Assembly: GCF_014195485.1 (NCBI RefSeq)
Contig: NZ_JACIBU010000001.1
Coordinates: forward strand, 2,914,001-2,978,000
Reading direction: 5' to 3'
Length of the DNA stretch: 64,000 nucleotides
From: Modestobacter versicolor
GTDB lineage: Bacteria; Actinomycetota; Actinomycetes; Mycobacteriales; Geodermatophilaceae
Positions 1-7,091 of the stretch are shown piece by piece (position 1 is the first letter of the stretch; each line of letters starts with the position of its first letter). The notes under the pieces are model-generated. The model saw only the letters and a program-made list of their open reading frames with translations, had not been told where the DNA came from and made no database searches. Both the position numbers and the translations under genes were made by a program.

Positions 1-828
1 GTGATCACCGAGCTGCGGCTCCGGGTACGGCCCGCCCCGCGCACGACGCGCTACGAGGGCTGGTCGTTCCGCAGCTGGGCCGGCGGGCTCGCCACCCTGC
101 AGCGGCTGGCCCGGCACGACCTGCTGCCCGACGTCGTCCGGCTGTCCGACCCCGACGAGACCCGGGCCAACCTGCGCAACGCCGCCGGGGTGGGGGCCCG
201 GGCGCTGCGCGGCTCGCTGCGGGCCCGCCGGCACGGTGACGGCTGCCTGCTGGTGGTCGGCTGGGAGGGCCTGCCCACGATCGTGCGCGCCCGCCGGTCG
301 GCGGCCTACTCGGTGCTCCGCGACGGCGGTGCCGTGCGGCTGGGGCGGCGGGTCGGCGAGTCCTGGGTGCACCACCGGTTCGCCGCGCCCTACCTGCGCG
401 ACCGGCTGCTGGACACCGGCCTGCTGGTGGAGACGCTGGAGACCGCGGCCACCTGGACGGCGCTGCCCGCGGTGTACGACGCCGTCCGCAAGGCGCTGCG
501 CGGGGCGCTCACCGCCCCCGGACGCCGGCCGCTGGTGATGACCCACGTCTCGCACGGCTACCCGACCGGCGCCTCGCTGTACGTCACGGTGCTGGCCGAC
601 CGGGACGACGACCTGCCCATCCAGCAGTGGCTGACCGCGAAGCGGGCGGCGACCGACGCGCTGCTGGCCGCGGGGGGCACGCTCACCCACCACCACGCCG
701 TCGGCGTCGACCACCGGCCGTGGCTCGCCCAGGAGGTCGGGCCCCTCGGCGTGGACGTGCTGCGCACCGTCAAGCAGCGCCTGGACCCGCAGGGCATCTG
801 CAACCCCGGGGTGCTGCTGCCCGACTGA
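1..828 (+). CDS. FAD-linked oxidase, C-terminal part (alkylglycerone-phosphate synthase-like)
   Basis: This is the C-terminal 275 residues of a larger protein; the frame is open at base 1, so the true start and the FAD-binding PCMH domain lie upstream. The visible part looks like the FAD-oxidase C-terminal domain of the VAO/AGPS superfamily. The His-rich GGTLTHHHAVGVDH segment near residue 220 and the LDPQGICNPG ending are typical of alkyldihydroxyacetonephosphate-synthase-like flavoproteins. Bacterial members are often annotated as AGPS, glycolate oxidase or lactate dehydrogenase, and the substrate cannot be fixed from this end. It ends with TGA, and a STAS gene follows 39 nt later with its own promoter. 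Confidence 0.8.
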   Translation: MITELRLRVRPAPRTTRYEGWSFRSWAGGLATLQRLARHDLLPDVVRLSDPDETRANLRNAAGVGARALRGSLRARRHGDGCLLVVGWEGLPTIVRARRSAAYSVLRDGGAVRLGRRVGESWVHHRFAAPYLRDRLLDTGLLVETLETAATWTALPAVYDAVRKALRGALTAPGRRPLVMTHVSHGYPTGASLYVTVLADRDDDLPIQQWLTAKRAATDALLAAGGTLTHHHAVGVDHRPWLAQEVGPLGVDVLRTVKQRLDPQGICNPGVLLPD

Positions 829-833
829 CCGGC

Positions 834-857
834 GTTTCGGCAGCTCAGCTCGGGTAC
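834..857 (+). promoter_or_regulatory. Stress-sigma (SigB-type) promoter of the STAS gene
   Basis: GTTT at 834-837 is separated by 14 nt from GGGTAC at 852-857. This matches the published actinobacterial SigB-family consensus GNNT-N14-16-GGGTAC/T. The start codon lies 10 nt beyond the -10 element, so the transcript would be leaderless or nearly so. GGGTAC also forms a perfect 6-bp inverted repeat with GTACCC (862-867) around a GGAA loop. Confidence 0.6.
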
Positions 858-867
858 GGAAGTACCC

Positions 868-1209
868 ATGTCCACCGGCACCGATCCTGCAGCCGGGGGC
901 GCGATCGTCCGGGCGGAGGACGCCGACGGGCCGGTGCTCCGGTTCCACGGGTCCATCGACCGCGAGGCGGTCCGCCGCTTCCGGCGGCTCGTCCCACCGG
1001 CCTCCTGGCCGCCGCGGGCCGACCTGGGCGCGGTCACCACCCTGGACGCCGCCGGGCTCGAGCTGCTGGTGCACCTGGCCCGCAAGCCGCGCCGCCAGGG
1101 CGGTGAGCTCGCGCTGGTGGCCCTGCCCGAGCACCTGCGGCCGGTGCTGGTCCGCGCCGGGCTGTCCCAGCTGCTGCCCCGACCGGACGGCACGCCCACC
1201 ACCGCCTGA
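868..1209 (+). CDS. STAS-domain protein (anti-sigma-factor antagonist-like)
   Basis: A 113-residue single-domain protein with the STAS pattern: an N-terminal beta strand (VLRFHGSIDREAV), then a central strand-loop-helix DLGAVTTLDAAGLELLVHLA near residues 51-70. In SpoIIAA/RsbV proteins a phosphorylatable Ser/Thr sits in the D-S-S/T-G loop; here the equivalent is VTTLDAAG, with Thr but not the usual DSSG. It probably binds an RsbW-type kinase in partner switching, or is a degenerate sensor version. No cognate kinase is adjacent; the nearest RsbW-like ATPase is near 60.4-61.3 kb. The SigB-type promoter supports a general-stress role. ATG at 868 is fixed by the upstream -10 element; there is no Shine-Dalgarno sequence. 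Confidence 0.78.
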   Translation: MSTGTDPAAGGAIVRAEDADGPVLRFHGSIDREAVRRFRRLVPPASWPPRADLGAVTTLDAAGLELLVHLARKPRRQGGELALVALPEHLRPVLVRAGLSQLLPRPDGTPTTA

Positions 1210-1224
1210 GCCGGCGCCCCCGGG

Positions 1225-1479
1225 TCAGGCCCGCGGCGGCCGGCGCACGGCCGGCAACCGGGGGGCGAGCAGCCGCACCAGCCAGCCGCCGACCAGCGCC
1301 GCCACCACCAGGACGACGACGAACACCACCCCGTTGATCCGGTCCACCCCGACCACGCCCAGCAGCAGCACCAGCAGCGCCGCGACCAGCAGCGACAGCC
1401 CGGCGGCCAGCATCACGAGCAGCCAGCGCGGCGGACCGGCCGGGGTGTCGGGGCTCGGGGTGGGGTCAGGACGGCTCAC
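1225..1479 (-). CDS. Small two-segment membrane protein, last gene of the glycan operon
   Basis: An 84-residue protein I do not recognise. A Pro-rich N-terminus is followed by two hydrophobic segments (about residues 19-44 and 49-68) and a basic tail with RLLAPRLPAVRR, so it should lie in the membrane with a short cytoplasmic tail. The GTG start overlaps the TGA stop of the epimerase gene by 4 nt, so it is translationally coupled to the six-gene operon 6004-1225. It could be an accessory or scaffold subunit for the membrane glycosyltransferase of the same operon; that is inference from position only. Confidence 0.65.
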   Translation of the reverse strand: MSRPDPTPSPDTPAGPPRWLLVMLAAGLSLLVAALLVLLLGVVGVDRINGVVFVVVLVVAALVGGWLVRLLAPRLPAVRRPPRA

Positions 1480-2480
1480 GGCCGTAGTGGACCACGGGCG
1501 GCCGCAGCGGCCTGCCCCGCACCGGCCAGCCGGGCCGGCGTGGTGCTGCGGATCCAGTCGACGGTCCCGGCCAGCCCGTCGGCCAGCCCGATCGCCGGCG
1601 CCCAGCCCAGCAGCTGCCGGGCCAGGCCGGCGTCCAGCGCCGAGCGGTGCAGCTCACCGGCCCGCGCGGGCGCGGTGCGGGGCTGGTCCGGTGCGCCGCA
1701 GAGGCCGGCCAGCACCGTGTGCAGCTCGCGCACCGTCGTCTCCACGCCGGTGCCGATGTTGATCCGGCGGTCGTCGCCGACCGGGCCGCAGGCCACGCGG
1801 AAGGCCGCCGCCACGTCGGCGGCGTGCACGAAGTCGCGGGTCTGGCTGCCGTCGCCGTAGATCGTGGTCGGCTCCCCGGCGAGCAGCCGGTCGGCGAACA
1901 GCGAGATCACGCCGGCCTCCCCGGCCGGGTCCTGCCGCGGGCCGTAGACGTTGGCCAGCGCGAGCGCCGTCCAGCGCAGCCCGTGCAGCCGCCGGAAGGT
2001 GGCGAACCAGAGCTCGGCCGCCGCCTTGCTCGCCGCGTAGGGCGACTCCGGCGCGAGCGGGGCCGTCTCCGGCACCGGCGGCGGGGTCGCCGACCCGTAG
2101 ACCGACCCGCCGGAGGAGGCGAACACGACCTTGCCGACCCCGGCGTCGACCGCCGCCTGCAGCACCGCCACGGTGCCCACCACGTTGCGCTGCGCGTCGG
2201 TGACCGGGTCGGCGACCGAGGCGCGGACGTCGATCGCGGCGGCCAGGTGGCAGACCACGGTCGCGCCGAACGCGCGCAGCTGCCGGGACAGGCCCGGGTC
2301 GGCGACGTCGGCCTCCAGCAGCTCCACCTCGTCGCGCACCCCGGCGAGGTTGGCCGCCCGCCCGGTGGACAGGTCGTCGACCACGAGCACCGGGTGGCCG
2401 GCGGCCACCAGGGCGGTGGTGACGTGCGAGCCGATGAAGCCCGCGCCGCCGGTGACCGCGACCGGCGGGCGCCCGCTCAC
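1476..2480 (-). CDS. NAD-dependent nucleotide-sugar epimerase/dehydratase (extended SDR)
   Basis: A 334-residue extended short-chain dehydrogenase. The Rossmann motif GGAGFIGSH is at residues 10-18, the acidic residues binding the NAD ribose (VVDDLSTG) follow strand 2, and SSGGSVYGS and the catalytic SPYAASKAA (YxxxK) are intact. RDFVHAADVAAA and INIGTG are typical of UDP-glucose/galactose 4-epimerase relatives. It probably epimerises or dehydrates an NDP-sugar used by the operon's transferases; the substrate is unknown. GTG at 2480 overlaps the methyltransferase stop by 4 nt. Longer upstream reading in this frame is antisense-like low-complexity sequence and was rejected. Confidence 0.88.
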   Translation of the reverse strand: MSGRPPVAVTGGAGFIGSHVTTALVAAGHPVLVVDDLSTGRAANLAGVRDEVELLEADVADPGLSRQLRAFGATVVCHLAAAIDVRASVADPVTDAQRNVVGTVAVLQAAVDAGVGKVVFASSGGSVYGSATPPPVPETAPLAPESPYAASKAAAELWFATFRRLHGLRWTALALANVYGPRQDPAGEAGVISLFADRLLAGEPTTIYGDGSQTRDFVHAADVAAAFRVACGPVGDDRRINIGTGVETTVRELHTVLAGLCGAPDQPRTAPARAGELHRSALDAGLARQLLGWAPAIGLADGLAGTVDWIRSTTPARLAGAGQAAAAARGPLRP

Positions 2481-3145
2481 GCCGCCACCTCGCCGACGAG
2501 CACGTGGTGCGGGTGGGCCCGGCCGCGGTCCAGCCGCCGGGCGCGCACACCGGTCAGGCCGGCGGCTCGCATCCAACGGGCCCGCTCGTCCGGCTCGACG
2601 AAGGCGAACTCCGCCGACCCGGCGGTGATCCGCAGCACCCGCACCGACACCGTCTCCTGCAGGCGGTTGACCCGCGCCTTCCACCGCGGTCGGGTGGACA
2701 TGTCCTTGACCACGAGCACACCTCCGGGGGCCAGCAGCGCCGCGCACGACTCGAGCAGGGCCCGTTGGCCCGGTTCGTCCAGCAGGTACAGCACGTCGAC
2801 CAGGACGACGGCGTCCCACGGCCCGGCCGGCAGCACGCCGGACTCGGCGACCGCGAACCCCAGCCGCGGCGAGGACCCGGCCGCGGCCGCCGCGACCGCC
2901 ACCTTCTCCGCGTCGATGTCCACGCCGTGCACCGTCACGCCGGGCAGGCACTGGGCGGCGTAGGCGCTGAACAGCCCGTGCCCGCAGCCGACCTCCAGCA
3001 CCCGGCCGGTCCGCGGCAGCACGTCGACGACCGGCGGGAAGGGGCAGCTCAGCCAGCGGACCAGCACGTGCAGCCGGTCGGCGGGCGGCGCGCCGCGGTA
3101 GCTCGCGAGCGCGGCGCGCGCGGCGCGGTCGGGCCAGCGGCTCAC
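2477..3145 (-). CDS. Class I SAM-dependent methyltransferase
   Basis: A 222-residue soluble methyltransferase. Motif I LEVGCGHGLFSAYAA (about residues 47-61) binds S-adenosylmethionine, VHGVDIDAEKV is motif II with its acidic ribose ligand, and WDAVVLVDVLYLLDE is motif III/IV. The fold is the general class I Methyltransf_11/25 type, so the methyl acceptor cannot be read from sequence. Its position between a YdjC-type deacetylase and a sugar epimerase suggests a sugar- or lipid-linked substrate. GTG at 3145 overlaps the upstream stop by 4 nt, which sets the start; further upstream sequence in this frame is a shadow of the deacetylase gene. Confidence 0.85.
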   Translation of the reverse strand: MSRWPDRAARAALASYRGAPPADRLHVLVRWLSCPFPPVVDVLPRTGRVLEVGCGHGLFSAYAAQCLPGVTVHGVDIDAEKVAVAAAAAGSSPRLGFAVAESGVLPAGPWDAVVLVDVLYLLDEPGQRALLESCAALLAPGGVLVVKDMSTRPRWKARVNRLQETVSVRVLRITAGSAEFAFVEPDERARWMRAAGLTGVRARRLDRGRAHPHHVLVGEVAA

Positions 3146-3981
3146 CGGGCACCCGCCAGGTCGGCGAAGGAGCCCAGCCGGTAGCCCAGCGCGGCGATCA
3201 GCTCGCGGGTGGCCGGCGCGGTCAGCATGGCCAGCTCGTCGCCCCACCGGAAGCCCCAGCCGAACCGCTCCAGCGCCGTCTCGCCGGGCTCGCCCGGGTG
3301 CGTGTTGACCTCGGCCGACGCGGCGCCGCTCGCCGCCAGCCGGCGCAGGGTCGCACCGAACCGGGCCTGGTCCAGCGCGCCGGACTCGTCGAGCCCGGCG
3401 TAGTCGGCGGTGGTGCCGAGCCCGGCCCGGCGCAACCGGGCCCCCAGCCGGCGGGAGAGCAGCCGCACGCCGACGCCCACCGGCCCCCGGCTGCGGCTGG
3501 TGGGCAGCCGCACGGCGGGCACCCCGGCCGCGGTGGCCAGCTCGACGACGACCTCGGCCACCGCCGGCCAGAGGTGCGTGTGCTGGTGGGTGTCCAGGTG
3601 GGTGACCGGGACACCGATCCCGCGCACCGCCTCCAGCTGGGCGGTGAACTCGCGGCGGACGTCGTCGGGGTCGATCCGGCCGGCCGCGCCGCGGGCCACG
3701 ACCGTGCGGTAGCTGAGCGGGAAGTGCCCGGACCGGTCGACCAGCGTGGGCACCTCGGCGGCCGACAGCAGCGGCCGGTCCTCCCCCACGATCGCCAGGT
3801 GGGCACCGACGGCGAGCCCGGGGGCGTCGCGGAGCCGGGCCGCGGCGTCGTCGAAGGCGGCGCCCACGGCGAGCACCGACGTCGACGTCACGACCCCCTC
3901 GGTGTGCCCGCGCAGCACCGCGCGGCAGACGCCGGGGGTCAACCCCATGTCGTCGGCGTTGACCACCAGCAGCCGGCTCAT
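3142..3981 (-). CDS. ChbG/HpnK (YdjC)-family carbohydrate deacetylase
   Basis: A 279-residue protein of the YdjC superfamily. The N-terminus VVNADDMGLTPGV carries the catalytic/metal Asp pair, and THLDTHQHTHLWP (about residues 124-136) carries the metal-binding histidines. ChbG deacetylates chitooligosaccharides; HpnK relatives are found in hopanoid glycolipid clusters. The company of a lipid-type GT2 and a membrane mannosyltransferase makes deacetylation of an N-acetyl sugar on a lipid-linked glycan the more likely role here (inference). The ATG overlaps the GT2 stop codon by 4 nt. SAEVNTHPGE near residue 236 is the conserved C-terminal HPG motif of the family. Confidence 0.88.
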   Translation of the reverse strand: MSRLLVVNADDMGLTPGVCRAVLRGHTEGVVTSTSVLAVGAAFDDAAARLRDAPGLAVGAHLAIVGEDRPLLSAAEVPTLVDRSGHFPLSYRTVVARGAAGRIDPDDVRREFTAQLEAVRGIGVPVTHLDTHQHTHLWPAVAEVVVELATAAGVPAVRLPTSRSRGPVGVGVRLLSRRLGARLRRAGLGTTADYAGLDESGALDQARFGATLRRLAASGAASAEVNTHPGEPGETALERFGWGFRWGDELAMLTAPATRELIAALGYRLGSFADLAGAR

Positions 3982-4727
3982 CGCTCGGCCGGCCCCAGCG
4001 CGGCCAGGTCGGACCGCAGCTCCCGCATCTCGGTGAGCATCCGGCGGATGACCGCCGGGGAGGAGAGGGTGGAGATGCCGCGGGTGCGCGGGAAGTAGTC
4101 GACCCCGATCTGCACGATGTGGAACCCCATCCGCTGCGCCCGGATCACCAGCTCGGCGTCGATGAACGAGCCCTCGCTGACCGGCCGGGCCGCCTCCAGC
4201 ACCTTCCGGCGGACCAGCTTGAAGGCGAAGTTGATGTCCCGCACCCGGGTGCCGAAGAGCACCTGCACCAGCGAGTTGTAGACGAAGGAGTACACCGCGC
4301 GGCGCGGCCCCTCGCCCGTCCGGTCCAGCCGGTAGGCGCTGACCATGTCCGCCTCGTAGTGGCGCAGCACGCGCAGCGCCCGGCCCAGCTCGAGCATCTC
4401 GAAGGGCAGGTCGGCGTCGGTGTAGAGCACGACGTCGCCGCGCACGGAGTCGAAGCCGGTCTTGATGCTGCCGCCCAGGCCCCGGTTGACCGGGTGGTGC
4501 ACCACCCGCACGTGCGGGTCGGCGGCGGCGATGGCGTCGGCGATCTCCGGCGTCCGGTCGGTGGAGCAGTCGTCGACGATGACCAGCTCGTAGTCGGCGA
4601 TCTCGCCGAGCCCGACGAGCCGCTGGCACTCGTCCTCCGCGGCCCGGATGGCGCGCTCGACGTAGTCCTCCTCGTTCCACATCGGGAAGAAGATCGACAG
4701 CAGCTCCACCTGCGGCGACACGTTCAC
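3978..4727 (-). CDS. Glycosyltransferase family 2 (dolichyl/polyprenyl-phosphate-type)
   Basis: A 249-residue GT-A fold transferase. It has the FFPMWNEEDYVERAI nucleotide-binding start, YELVIVDDCSTDRTPEI, NRGLGGSIKTGF and the metal-binding YTDADLPFEML (DxD-like). The C-terminal FPRTRGISTLSSPAVI resembles dolichol/polyprenol-phosphate sugar transferases, which make the lipid-phosphate sugar donors used by membrane GT-C enzymes. No transmembrane segment is evident. It is directly downstream of just such a membrane transferase with a 4-nt overlap, so the pair may act in series: this enzyme charges the carrier and the GT-C transfers. GTG 4727 is chosen from the overlap; GTG 4721 is an in-frame alternative. 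Confidence 0.88.
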   Translation of the reverse strand: MNVSPQVELLSIFFPMWNEEDYVERAIRAAEDECQRLVGLGEIADYELVIVDDCSTDRTPEIADAIAAADPHVRVVHHPVNRGLGGSIKTGFDSVRGDVVLYTDADLPFEMLELGRALRVLRHYEADMVSAYRLDRTGEGPRRAVYSFVYNSLVQVLFGTRVRDINFAFKLVRRKVLEAARPVSEGSFIDAELVIRAQRMGFHIVQIGVDYFPRTRGISTLSSPAVIRRMLTEMRELRSDLAALGPAER

Positions 4728-6004
4728 GAGACCTCCACTCCACGGGCGAAGGCGATGGTCGCCACGCACAGACCGATCGATAGCACCACGAGGACGACCG
4801 GCAGCAGCCAGCGGGGGCGGCGGCCCTCGACCAGCACCACGGCGGCCGCCGCGACCACCGGGAAGGCCGACAGCACGTACCGGCCGGCGCCCATGAAGTC
4901 CTTGGTCCCGATGATGGGGATGGCCAGGGTGACCACGGCGAACGCCGCGTAGCCCCAGCCGAAGCGGCGCCACACCGTGCGCAGCAGCAGCACGGCGACC
5001 AGGCAGGCCAGGGCCTGGGGCACCAGCAGCGCGATGTTGGCCCACAGTCCCTTCACCAGCGTGCCCAGGAAGACCACCTTGAACCAGGTGTAAGGGCCGC
5101 TCCCCTGGTTCCAGCCCGGGGCCTCCTGGACGGCGACGAACGCCAGCGGGTCGCCGAAGCGCACCCCGAGGTAGACCATCCAGCCGGCCAGGCCCGCGCC
5201 GGACACCAGCAGCGCCGCCTGCCGCCAGCGCACGAAGGGCACCGCGGCCACCATGTCCCGCCACGGCACCGGTCCGCTCGGCCGGGTCTCGGCGGGCGGC
5301 CCGGACGCCGACCCGCCGGTGGCCAGCACCAGCGGCCGCTCGGCGCGGGCGGCGCGCTCCTCGGCGATCATCTCGACGGCACGGACGACGAGCCCGACCA
5401 GCACCGCGATCCCCACCGGCCGGCCACCGGTGGCCAGGATCCCCACCAGGCCGGCGAGCACGTAGTGCCGGCGCTCCAGCAGGGCGAACGAGCCGAGCGC
5501 GCTCAGCATGAACAGGGCGTCGCTGTAGCCGGTGCCGTAGAGGAAGAAGCTGTAGGGGTAGACCAGCAGCAGGACGACGGCGACCACGGCCGTGCGGGCC
5601 GGCAGCCGGGTGCGCACCCAGGCCGCGAACAGCGCCACCATCGCCGCGGCGGAGGCCAGCGTGACCAGCCCGGCGGCGGTGGACCAGTCCTCGCCCAGTA
5701 GCTGGCCGACCCCGTAGACCACGAGCGGGTACGCCGGGAAGAAGGCGATCGGCGACTGCGAGCCCGGGTCGTACCAGTAGCCGTCCGCAGCGATGCCGTA
5801 GTACCAGCCGGAGTCGCCGTGGAACCAGGCGTCCAGCCACCCCGGCCCGTCCAGAAACGGGAAGTCCGGCTCGGGCGAGTACGAGTGGAACGCCACCCAG
5901 GCGATCACCGAGGTCAGCAGGACCATCACGGCGAAGGCACCCACCGCGACGAGGGGCAGCCGACGCTGCACCGCGTCCCACCGCCCGGTGGTAGTCGACG
6001 TCAC
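4724..6004 (-). CDS. Multi-pass membrane mannosyltransferase, PIG-V-like (GT-C)
   Basis: A 426-residue integral membrane protein with roughly ten hydrophobic segments. The first periplasmic loop (about residues 55-95) contains the GDSGWYYGIAADGYWYDPG and FFPAYPLVVYG motifs of the PIG-V/mannosyltransferase GT-C family, where acidic and aromatic residues near the first loop form the active site. It probably transfers a sugar from a polyprenyl-phosphate donor onto a lipid or protein acceptor outside the membrane. It is the first gene of the operon; a -10-like TAGGGT lies 8 nt upstream of the GTG start and there is no Shine-Dalgarno sequence. A hydrophilic Pro/Gly-rich loop near residues 225-250 looks variable. 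Confidence 0.82.
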   Translation of the reverse strand: MTSTTTGRWDAVQRRLPLVAVGAFAVMVLLTSVIAWVAFHSYSPEPDFPFLDGPGWLDAWFHGDSGWYYGIAADGYWYDPGSQSPIAFFPAYPLVVYGVGQLLGEDWSTAAGLVTLASAAAMVALFAAWVRTRLPARTAVVAVVLLLVYPYSFFLYGTGYSDALFMLSALGSFALLERRHYVLAGLVGILATGGRPVGIAVLVGLVVRAVEMIAEERAARAERPLVLATGGSASGPPAETRPSGPVPWRDMVAAVPFVRWRQAALLVSGAGLAGWMVYLGVRFGDPLAFVAVQEAPGWNQGSGPYTWFKVVFLGTLVKGLWANIALLVPQALACLVAVLLLRTVWRRFGWGYAAFAVVTLAIPIIGTKDFMGAGRYVLSAFPVVAAAAVVLVEGRRPRWLLPVVLVVLSIGLCVATIAFARGVEVS

Positions 6005-6012
6005 AGTGGCGC

Positions 6013-6018
6013 ACCCTA
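6013..6018 (-). promoter_or_regulatory. -10 element of the glycan operon, leaderless type
   Basis: TAGGGT on the minus strand ends 8 nt before the GTG start at 6004. No ribosome-binding site is present, so transcription probably begins at or beside the start codon. A -35 element is not obvious. Confidence 0.42.
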
Positions 6019-6193
6019 GGGCGTCGAGGTGACCAGGAGGCCGGGGCCGGTCCCGTTCCGGTACACCTGGGGTTGGTGGTGCTCACGGCACCGGAGTGGT
6101 CGGCCGCGACTCCGAGCCGGCCCGCCGACCCCCCTGCCCGGGCCCTCCGTGGGGCACCATCGCCCGACGGACCGGCTGTCGGAGGAGGACCAC

Positions 6194-7048
6194 GTGGTGC
6201 TCGCAGTGCTCGCCGTGGCAGGGGCTGCGCTCTGCTACGGCACCGCCGCGGTGCTGCAGGCCGCCGCGGTGGCCCGGGCCGCGCGCACCGGCCTCACCGG
6301 GCTGCTCGGCGGCCTGGCCCGCGACCCGCGCTACGTCGGCGGGCTCGCCCTGGTCGGCGGCGGGTTCCTGCTCTCCCTGGTCGCCGTCCGGGCGCTGCCG
6401 CTCTTCGTCGTCCAGGCCGGCCGCGCCTCGAGCCTCGGGGTCACGGCGGTGCTCGCCGCCGTCCTGCTCGGCACCCGGCTGCGCCGCCACGAGGTCGGCG
6501 CGCTCGGCGGGGTCGCCGTCGGGCTGGTCGCGGTGGCGCTCGCCGCCGCACCCCAGGGCCCGGCCGAGGTCCCCGACGGGGTGCGGTGGGCGGTGCTGGG
6601 CGCCGCCGTGCTGCTGGCCGCGGTCACCCTCGCCCTCGCCCGGTCCGGGACGGCGCCGACCGGCGCCGCCCTGGCCGTCCTCGCCGGCTGCGGGTTCGGG
6701 CTGCTGTCGCTGGGCGCGCGCGTGCTGCGCCCGATCACCGTGCCCGGCGTGCTGTCCGACCCCAGCGCCTACGCGATCGGCCTCGCCGGGGTGGTCGGCC
6801 TGGTGGCCGGGGCCCTGGCGCTGCAGCACGGGAGCGTGGTGACCGTCTCGACCACGATGGTCGCCACCGAGGCGGTGCTCGGCTCGCTGCTCGGCGTGGC
6901 CGTCGGCGACCGGCCGGCCGACGGCCTCGGCGGGCTGGCCGTCGCCGGGTTCGTGGTGACCGTGGGGAGCGCGCTGCTGCTCGCCCGCTTCGCCACACCC
7001 GAGGCCGTGGCCGCCGCGGAGGAGCCGGAGCCCGCGCTGCACGGCTGA
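6194..7048 (+). CDS. EamA/DMT-type multi-spanning transporter
   Basis: A 284-residue, very hydrophobic protein with about nine to ten membrane segments arranged as two similar halves, as in drug/metabolite transporters and the related NIPA-type permeases. Markers are [13 protein letters not shown] in segment 1 and [18 protein letters not shown] near residue 75. The tail is short and acidic. GTG 6194 is chosen because GGAGGAGG lies at 6181-6188; the longer upstream reading is unlikely. It is divergent from the glycan operon across 189 bp. DMT proteins include lipid-linked sugar flippase subunits, so a link to the operon is possible but unproven; metabolite export is equally plausible. Confidence 0.75.
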   Translation: MVLAVLAVAGAALCYGTAAVLQAAAVARAARTGLTGLLGGLARDPRYVGGLALVGGGFLLSLVAVRALPLFVVQAGRASSLGVTAVLAAVLLGTRLRRHEVGALGGVAVGLVAVALAAAPQGPAEVPDGVRWAVLGAAVLLAAVTLALARSGTAPTGAALAVLAGCGFGLLSLGARVLRPITVPGVLSDPSAYAIGLAGVVGLVAGALALQHGSVVTVSTTMVATEAVLGSLLGVAVGDRPADGLGGLAVAGFVVTVGSALLLARFATPEAVAAAEEPEPALHG

Positions 7049-7050
7049 CC

Positions 7051-7073
7051 CCGGGCTGGCCGGTCCGGCCCGG
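7051..7073 (+). terminator. Weak hairpin after the DMT-like gene
   Basis: CCGGGC (7051-7056) pairs with GCCCGG (7068-7073) across 11 nt, three bases after the stop codon. There is no T-run. It is a modest candidate only. Confidence 0.3.
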
Positions 7074-7079
7074 ATCCAG

Positions 7080-7085
7080 CAGGCT
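7080..7085 (+). promoter_or_regulatory. -10-like CAGGCT of the arginine deiminase gene
   Basis: CAGGCT ends 6 nt before the ATG at 7092 and no Shine-Dalgarno sequence is present. This fits the leaderless pattern seen at several other genes in the window. Confidence 0.35.
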
Positions 7086-7091
7086 CGGTCC

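Noticed and set aside
1476-3152. Long N-terminal extension of the epimerase frame (to 558 codons)
   Set aside because: The extension is a shifted reading of the methyltransferase gene. The true GTG at 2480 overlaps its stop by 4 nt, as at the other junctions of the operon.
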